A stretch of 64,000 nucleotides of DNA, from NCBI GenBank assembly GCA_965178125.1, contig OZ237762.1:1-64000 (forward strand), written 5' to 3'. Shown in pieces: positions 57,501-64,000 of this stretch. The DNA comes from Bilabrum cf. latius. Lineage: Eukaryota > Bigyra: Bicosoecida > Bigyra > Bicosoecida. The translations under genes were made by a program, and so were the position numbers. The notes under the pieces were generated by a model. It did no database searches. It saw nothing but the letters and a program-made list of their open reading frames with translations, and was not told where the DNA came from. Every line of letters starts with the position of its first letter. Position 1 is the first letter of the stretch.

Positions 57501-60500
57501 GAAGCTCAGGTCCATGCCGCGGAGCACCGGCAGCGCGACGTCCTTCACCACGTCAGAGGTGCGCAGTCTCTTCCTCAGCGCGCCCCCGCCCCTGCTCAGG
57601 TCCATGATGCTCTCACCCACCGCGCGACCCTGCAGCCGCCGTCCCAGCCGCTCCAGGTACGCCCGCACCCGCTCCGCCACGCTCATGGTCAGCCGAGAGC
57701 CGGCTCCGGCCGCGAGGCCCAGCCCCGCCCCGTACCCGACTCCCCCGCGCAGCCCGTCCTGCCCCCCCCTGGGCCTGGCCTCCGCGAGCAGCGCCGCCAG
57801 CTTGGGGTCCTGGGCAACGTCCCGGTCCCGCAGCGGGATGGGCGCGTGGAACAGCTGCGGGCGGCGGGCGCGCAGCTGCAGCAGCAGGTGCCTCCTGCGG
57901 CCCAGCCCGCGCGCATACCGGCCAAGGATCCGCAGGAGTCGCTTGGCCGTCATGCCTCTGAGGTTGCGGCCCCCGGGCCCTCCCACGCCTGAGAGCAGAG
58001 CCGCCAGCGCGTGCGGGGGCACCCCGAAGAACTTGATTTTCCGGCTGAGCGAGTCCAGGCGAACCAGCCCCCCCGAGTCGGCGGAGGCATCCCCCCGGGC
58101 GCTCTGCAGCGCGATTGCTTCCGCCACGGGAGGGTCGTTCAAGTCCAACGTGGGCAGCCCGGCGGCAAGCAGGGCGGCGTGCGCCTCCCGACTGCCTAGG
58201 CGCTGGCCCGCCGGCCCAGAGGCCTCGCCCGCGGGCGGCAGGGCCTGTTCAAGGAGCTGCAGCTTGCGACGGGCCGCCCCTGCAGCGAGCCCGCCCCCTT
58301 CGAGAGACGCTGCGGGAGGCGCCAGTCGCCTGGGGCCGCCGCCTGCACCTGCACCTGCTTCCCCTCCCGCATCGCCAGCGCCCCCGTCCTGCAGCCAGGC
58401 GGCATGCTCTACCTCTGCCTCGTCCATCAGCTCCGTGCCCGCCTCTCTCACCACCTGGGTTACCACGGAGCCCTCGAATGGACCCCCCCGCGGGTACTGC
58501 GCCAGCACCAGCGCGCGGGCCGGCACAACCCCTGCCGTCCACCCCGCCCACACAGACACTGTGCCTCGGGCGCGCCGTTCCACCACGGCCCCGGGATCCA
58601 CGGGAGCTTGGATCCCCTGCCCCTGCCCCTGCCCCTGCTGCCCCCCAGCGAGCCCTTCCACTGCCGCCACAGCGGCGATGGGCGCCCTGGGCGGGGGCGC
58701 GATCCCGTCCACGAACTGCTGCCGGGCGAGCGGCCTGGACCCCCCGAAGGAGAAGGCGCCCTCCACCACGGGCAGGGCAGCGGCGGGGACCCCCTCCTCC
58801 GCCCCCGCACCGGGGACAGGCACCCTCACCCTCGCCACGGGCCTGTTCCAAAGAGTGCCAACCTCCACCACGCGCACCTCCAGCAAACCGGGGCGCCGCA
58901 CCAGCCGCAGCCCCACGCGGCCCCCGAACTCTGCCGTGAATGCGGGCCACTGCACGGGGGTTGGCTCGCTGCTCCACAGCTGCTGCCCGTTGGCCCACAC
59001 CGAGGCGCGCAGCCTGAGGGCTCGCACCCTCTGCCGCCGGGCCTCCTCCGTCATGGCCGGTGTGACGGCGCTGGCCCCGCTGCTAGTCGCGCTGCCACCG
59101 CTGGCTCCACCCCCATGCGGGGCGCCCCCCTCGTCCAGTCGGGGCAGCCACTCCACCCCATCCCCGTCCACGCCGCCCCGCAGCTCCCTCGGCAGCTGGT
59201 CCTAGCTCGCCGCCCAAAGCAAGCGCACCACTCGCAGCCCGCGCTGTGCCAGCCGGGCCGCCACGGGTTCCCCGCGATTGGCCCGCACCGCGTCCTGCAG
59301 CAGCTGCCACAGCACGCGCACCAAGCGTCGACCCGGCCTCCCAGGGGAGCCCAGCATGCCTTCGGACCCCACGGGGGTAGGCCCTCCCCGTGCGGTGTTC
59401 CCTGGCACCTCCCCTTCCCCTTCCCCTGCCTCCGGCCCATCCTCGCCACTGGACTCCCGGTGCACCCTCTGCAGCCGCAGGGACAGGGATGTCCTCGCGC
59501 CCTCGGGCCCGCCCCGCACCGCGCACAGGGCCCGCCACCTCGCGTACACTCTCGTGAGTGCCCGCGACCGGCCCAGCCACTCGCTCCACCTCTCGCTCGC
59601 AGCATCGATCGCATCGGTCGCCCGCCGCAGCACCGCCAGAGGCCCATCGCTCCTCCAGCACCACTCCTCATCGTCCGAGCTCGAGGCACCAGAAGTAGCC
59701 CTGCTACCACCATCCTCCCCACCATCCCGACCGACATCATCGCCCCCGCCACTCCCTCCGTCCCCTCCCACGACGGCCCCAGTGCCCTGCCTCGCCCCTC
59801 CCACCGGAGGGCCCTCCCACGCCTCGTCCTTGGCACACGGGGCGCCCACCACCTCCGGGACGAGCCCGATCAGCCGCTGCCCGGCCAGCTCCTGGGCAGA
59901 CCGCCGGAACCGGGCGGCCAGTGCTGCGTGTTCCCTGCGCACGGCCGCAGCCAGCCAGTCCTCCGCCGCGAAGAGCTCGTGGTCCTCGAAGCGCAGCTGC
60001 CCCACGCGCACCTCCAGCACGCTCGTGCGCGGGTTCAGACGCAACCCCAGCTCTCCCGGCTTGCACTCCACCGGGCGATACTGAGCGAGCCGGCGCTGGG
60101 CAGCGACGCGCCGCAGCAAGTCCGTGGCTGCACCGCCCGAACCGCCCCCAGTGCCTTGCAGCTGCACCCGCGCCGCCTCGGCGTTGTCGTCGGCCTGTTC
60201 CCCAGCACCCACCAGGCCCTGCCCGTCCACCACGGCCGCAGACTCGTCCAGCGCGGGGCCCCCGTACGGCCCCGCAGGGAACAGGCCCCACCCCGCCCCG
60301 GCCGCTGCCCCCACCTCCCTCGCCGCCGCACGGGGGTCAGAGGCTATCTGCGCCTCCTCCCCCGCAGCCGCTCCCGTGGCCCCCCGGCCGTGGTAGGCCA
60401 GCGCCCGCGCCACTGAACCGTCTACTGCGGCCTCGGAGGCTGGGTCGCCCCCGAGACCCACCCTGGGCCCGCCGTCGGCCCCCGCCCGCACGCCCCCCTC

Positions 60501-61784
60501 CACGTCGCCCCCGAAAGCCCCCGCCTGCCCGCCCTGCGCAGGTGCCCCGGGCACCCCCCCTGCCGCGGCCCCTTGCCTGGCCGAGGAACCGGGGCCCCTG
60601 TCCGCGTTCCTGCCCCCGGTGGCTCGCCAGGACCGGCGGGCCGCCTCCTCTGCCTCGGGTCCGTACAGGTGCCCGCGCATCAGCTGACGGGCGCGCCGCC
60701 GGGCCACCGCCCTGAGCGTGGCGGCCGGCACTGGGGGCGGGCTGGCGGCAAACACCCCGTCCTGCTTCCCCACGGAGCTGAGGGCGGGGGCAAGCCGCAG
60801 CCAGCCGTCCTAATCCTACTCCTAGTCCTACTACTGGTCCTCGGGGAACTCCCCGCTGCCCGGCTGAGCAGCGGCAGCAGCCGCCGCCCCCGGGAGCCCT
60901 GGCCCTCGCGGAGGCCCCACCGCAGGCCCCGCCTCGATCCCAGCCGCAGGCAGGGCGGGGTCCAGGCCATGCTCCGCCCTGAGCCCCGCCTCCAGAGCGC
61001 CTTCCAGTCGGCCCACACGCCAGCGCTCTGCCCTCAGTCGGCGCATGGAGGCGGCCGCGGGCCCCACCCCCAGCCGGCGGGCCTCCCTCTGTGCCGCCGA
61101 GCCCCCCGCCAGCACCAGCCCGCTGGCAGTGGCCAGGGGCAGCGACTCCTCCGTGGCATGCGAGGCCGCGGCCAGGACGGCCGTGGGAGTGGGCACCGGC
61201 CTTCGAACCGTGAGTCCGGCCGCTGCGTCGCTGGCGGCCTCAGCGAAAGCCATGGGCGGGACCGTGTCCATGTCCGGCTGCAGGGCCAGCTATCGGTCGT
61301 AATCAGGGATCGTGCCTACCGCACGAACCAGTCGCGCGGGTCCACGGAGCAGTTTGTCCTACTGTACCACGTATGGGATCCTCGGGTCGACCCTCGGCTC
61401 CTTGCGAGGCGCCTCGCCGGTCTCTGCGTCCACCTCCTGGACTGCGTGCGCGAGATTGCCGCCGTAGCCGTGGATCAGCTCTTCGTCCATGGCCTCTTGC
61501 TGCTTCTCCTCGGCAGCATCGTCTGCGCCCAGCGAGGTCTGTCGATCCCCTCCGGCAGGTGGGCGACCCAGCTGCCCGGTCGTGGCAGCACGTGAAGCCA
61601 CGGGCCGACGAACGCCGGGGGCGGACTGATCAGCAGTGCCAGAGCCTCCACGTCCTGCCGATCGAGTATCACGTGGTTTTGAAGCGAATGTGCGCGATCT
61701 TGCTGCGAGACGCTGGACAATAAAGGCGCACACGGCATCACCACGGTGGTGCGCAAACACAGTTGCTCGAACTCGGTTCGGCAT
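54504..61784 (-). CDS. CC2D2A: CC2D2A orthologue, ciliary transition-zone (MKS module) protein
   Basis: A frame of 2426 residues from a tentative ATG at 61784 to TAA at 54504, versus about 1620 in human. CC2D2A builds the transition zone at the ciliary base with other MKS proteins. A C2 domain lies at about residues 1465-1650 (FLTVQVLRARNIPAR, PQWNEVLRLPF, LEIVLHDEV, FLGRVKVPFSTLY). The C-terminal 380 residues carry the family's degenerate transglutaminase-like region and tail: YVSMLPFLSDW, DIWSTSAQTL, EEHSVLLLNYLLWLQ, SGFPLNFTFSDLPSVVEAV and VVSVWVYVV. An acidic tract (about 1950-2000) and Gly/Ala-rich inserts add length. TAGs lie at 61359, 61272, a cluster of five at 60807-60831, and 59202. 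A 5' intron near 61730 is possible. Confidence 0.92.
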
Positions 61785-62058
61785 GGAGTATCCTGCAGTC
61801 AATCGTCGCGAAGAGATGTTTCACTCACATGATGCAGATCTTTTAGTATATCGCTTCAAAATGTCAGCTGTCTTCTTATCCATTTTTCGGAGCTGGATGC
61901 AGCCAAGCCGGCCTTCGGTTTTCTCGACCGTTTCGAACCAGCGAATATTCGTGAACTCTCGCGTTGCCTGATGATAATGAGTTGCAACCGGTCGTGTCTG
62001 ATCCGATCACATCCACCACGAACCTAAAAAGCATCTATTTGGAGGATATAGAGTAGAT
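61785..62058. promoter_or_regulatory. Divergent intergenic region, CC2D2A and RPL12 promoters
   Basis: 274 bp between two diverging genes. It is more AT-rich than its flanks and must contain both promoters; I cannot assign individual elements. Confidence 0.5.
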
Positions 62059-62738
62059 ATGCCGCCCAAGTTCGACCCCGCTCAGGCCCAGTACCTTGTT
62101 ATGCGCGTGACTGGTGGCGAGGTGGCTGCCCCGTCCGCTCTTGCCCCCAAGCTTGGTCCCCTCGGTCTCGTGAGATGGTTGTATTGATTACTGGAGCTGT
62201 TCCCATCCCTGGAGTACCAGGGGCAACGTTGCAGCTAATTCATACTTATCAAATTTGCTTTGCGTCCAAGATCCATGCGGATATAGGAACGTGTTACGTC
62301 TACTTCAGCGAGACTTGATTTGTCGAACCGATCGATTCGTGTGCGCAGTCCCCCAAGAAGGTGGGTGATGACATCCAGAAGGGAACTATGGACTGGAAGG
62401 GTCTGCGAGTGACCGTCAAGCTGACGATCGTGAACAGGTAGGCCTCCGTGGAAATCCTGCCGTCAGCATCCTCCCTGCTGATCAAGGCTCTTAACGAGCC
62501 CGAGCGCGACCGGAAGAAGGGCCCCAAGGACATCAAGCACGATGGCAACCTTACCTTCGACCAGGTGCTGGACATTGCCCGAACCATGCGCCCCAGCTCT
62601 ATGGCTAGGGAGTTCAAGGGAACCGTCAAGGAGATCCTCGGAACGTGCAACTCTATCGGCTGCACCGTGGATGGCAAGCAGCCCAGGGACCTGCAGAAGG
62701 CCATCACCAAGAACGAGGTGGACGTGCCGGAGGCATGA
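62059..62738 (+). CDS. RPL12: 60S ribosomal protein L12 (uL11), two exons
   Basis: Stalk-base ribosomal protein. Exon 1 is 62059-62169 and exon 2 is 62349-62738, phase 0 across a 179-bp GT...AG intron, giving 166 residues (human 165). The sequence is highly conserved: [85 protein letters not shown] and [18 protein letters not shown] single in-frame TAG at 62439, in TIVNR-x-ASVEI, sits at the position where other eukaryotes have Gln (NRQA). The gene cannot plausibly be a pseudogene given its otherwise perfect conservation. The stop is TGA. Confidence 0.97.
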
Positions 62739-62978
62739 ATGGGTTAGCACGCGGATATAGGATACAGCGAGGCATCGTATCGGCTGGACACAATCAGTCC
62801 TCCCCGGCGACTGCAGGTTCCATTATGTGAGCCACGGAGCCGGGGTATGTTTGTGGGTAGTCGAATAGAATAAATAGCGATTCTCGTTATAGTTTCAGTA
62901 TTGGCGACTCTTGGATTGGAGTCGAGTGCAGCTAGCACCGAACGATCACCAGCTGCGGCACACGCTAGGTTCAGGTTC
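62739..62978. other. Intergenic region between convergent genes
   Basis: 240 bp between the 3' ends of RPL12 and the minus-strand gene at 62979. I see no gene. TTGTGGGTAGTCGAATAGAATAAATAG near 62850-62878 is an AT-rich stretch that could serve polyadenylation. Confidence 0.4.
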
Positions 62979-64000
62979 TCACTGCACTGTCGGGGTGGTT
63001 GGAGGCGTTGGGGTACCGTACTTCCAGCGGTTGGCGCTGCTGTGCAGAGCTGCCAACGCGTTCCTCACTCCGCTGGCGGCCTCCACATGCCCGTGACCCC
63101 CTTCAACTGCCGGGGTGACCTCACCGTTCCCATGCCCGTCCCAACGACCGTGCCTCCCACGCGCCTTCCTTGACCCCTGTTGCCCCACAGGCGCATGGGT
63201 AGACCCCTCCCTCCTTGCCTGCCGCTACCCTGCGCCCAGCCGCACCGTCCTCCCGCCCCTGTCGTATCCCGTGGGCGCCCCCCGCAGCAGGATGGCATCC
63301 AGCACGGGCACCCGCATGAGCACGTACGGTGCCTGGCCCAAGGCAAACCCGCACCTGAGCCAGAAGAGGAGTGCGGCCCCTCGCCACGAGAGAGGGGGTG
63401 CCCACCTGCCTGCAGGCACCTGCCCCCATCCCCAGTGCCCCTCGATGCACCACACCCTCACGCACAGGGCACACAGCACCAGCACGCTCACCGCAGCTGC
63501 GTGATAGCCCCTCAGTCTCCCCAGCTCGCCCCCCCGCACGTGCATCCAGGGAGGCAGCCCCCGCTCAGCAGGAGCAGCTGCAGCACCCCCATCCGGCGCG
63601 GCCTCCTTGTTCCCTGTGCGTGGAGCAGTCTCGCTGGAGCCGAACGGCCACGCGGCCCACGCTGAGCCCCCCGCCGACTGGACACCCCTGTCGGCTGTGC
63701 CACCATCAGCAGTCTCTTGGCAGTCGATGTCCTCACAGCTGCGTTCTCCACCTCTGGTTTCCTGCGCGCCCCCATTCCCCGCCCTGTCCCTGTCTCTATC
63801 GCACAGTGTGAGCAGCCCGCAGTCCCACAGCGGGGCCATGCGGGTCACTGCCAGCGAGCGCCTTCTCTGGGAGCAGCTCGGCAGCCGCAGTGCCCGCCAG
63901 ACGATGGCCCACCAACTGAGCACCACAGCCAACCACACATCGACCAGGGACACAGTCGAGGACCAGGAAGCCAGCCCTGCCTGCCGCGCTGTGGAGCTAT
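62979..64000 (-). CDS. Partial membrane protein, unknown (5' end beyond window)
   Basis: The frame is open from the right window edge to TGA 62979, with TAG as Gln at 63225; at least 339 residues. Trp-rich hydrophobic segments (VWLAVVLSWWAIVWRAL; VSVLVLCALCVRVWC; GAALLFWLRCGFALG) suggest two to four membrane helices, separated by a polar Gly/Glu/Arg-rich loop. The last 85 residues are polar. No family is recognised. The plus strand is also open here, so the assignment rests on the membrane-like segments and on TAG behaving as a sense codon. Confidence 0.45.

Noticed and set aside
55960-59205. A 1081-residue plus-strand frame
   Set aside because: It is the antisense shadow of CC2D2A caused by high GC content; CC2D2A motifs are on the minus strand.
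15448-61802. In-frame TAGs as evidence of widespread pseudogenes
   Set aside because: Only TAG, never TAA or TGA, interrupts conserved frames, no matching frameshifts were seen, and TAGs align with Gln in NMD3 and RPL12.

Overview
The window is nuclear DNA of a flagellated microbial eukaryote (a protist or alga; lineage not resolved). It carries TTAGGG-type telomeric repeats, GT-AG introns, and orthologues of NMD3, CC2D2A (ciliary transition zone), ribosomal protein L12, an ammonium transporter and a tRNA-queuosine galactosyltransferase. Almost every gene is interrupted by in-frame TAG but continues in the same frame to a TAA or TGA. In NMD3 and L12 several of these TAG codons fall exactly where other eukaryotes have glutamine, so UAG is read here as Gln while UAA and UGA stay stops. 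Many genes therefore look fragmented under the standard code; they are given here as single genes.

Layout. 1-13745: subtelomeric satellite DNA made of three repeat families (155, 410 and 167 bp) arranged in higher-order units. 13807-15114: about 1.3 kb of CCCTAA repeats. 15115 to about 20900: an AT-rich Polinton/virophage-like element with a DNA polymerase B cut off by the telomeric tract, an SF3 helicase, a DDE integrase with chromodomain and a small ORF. It uses the same UAG=Gln code and has a shared promoter-like motif. 21114-22715: an unrecognised low-complexity gene. 22785-23958: a 339-bp satellite. 24096-24347: a second CCCTAA tract in the same orientation. 24350-24725: a 43-bp minisatellite.

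From 24771 rightwards lies compact, GC-rich, ordinary gene space: an AP2-like protein (-), NMD3 (-), B3GNTL1/QTGAL-like (+), a large low-complexity coiled-coil protein (+), a coiled-coil protein (-), PP2C phosphatase (+), a PH/coiled-coil/TPR protein (-), a coiled-coil protein (-), an ankyrin-RING protein (+), an ammonium transporter (+), a CULT-MRH secretory protein (+), a Cys-rich type I membrane protein (+), CC2D2A (-), RPL12 (+) and a partial membrane protein (-).

The two telomeric tracts point the same way. This suggests a chromosome end that once lay just outside the AP2-like gene and was extended outwards in at least two steps, one of which involved a break inside the viral polymerase healed by telomere addition. 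Assembly misjoining cannot be excluded from sequence alone.
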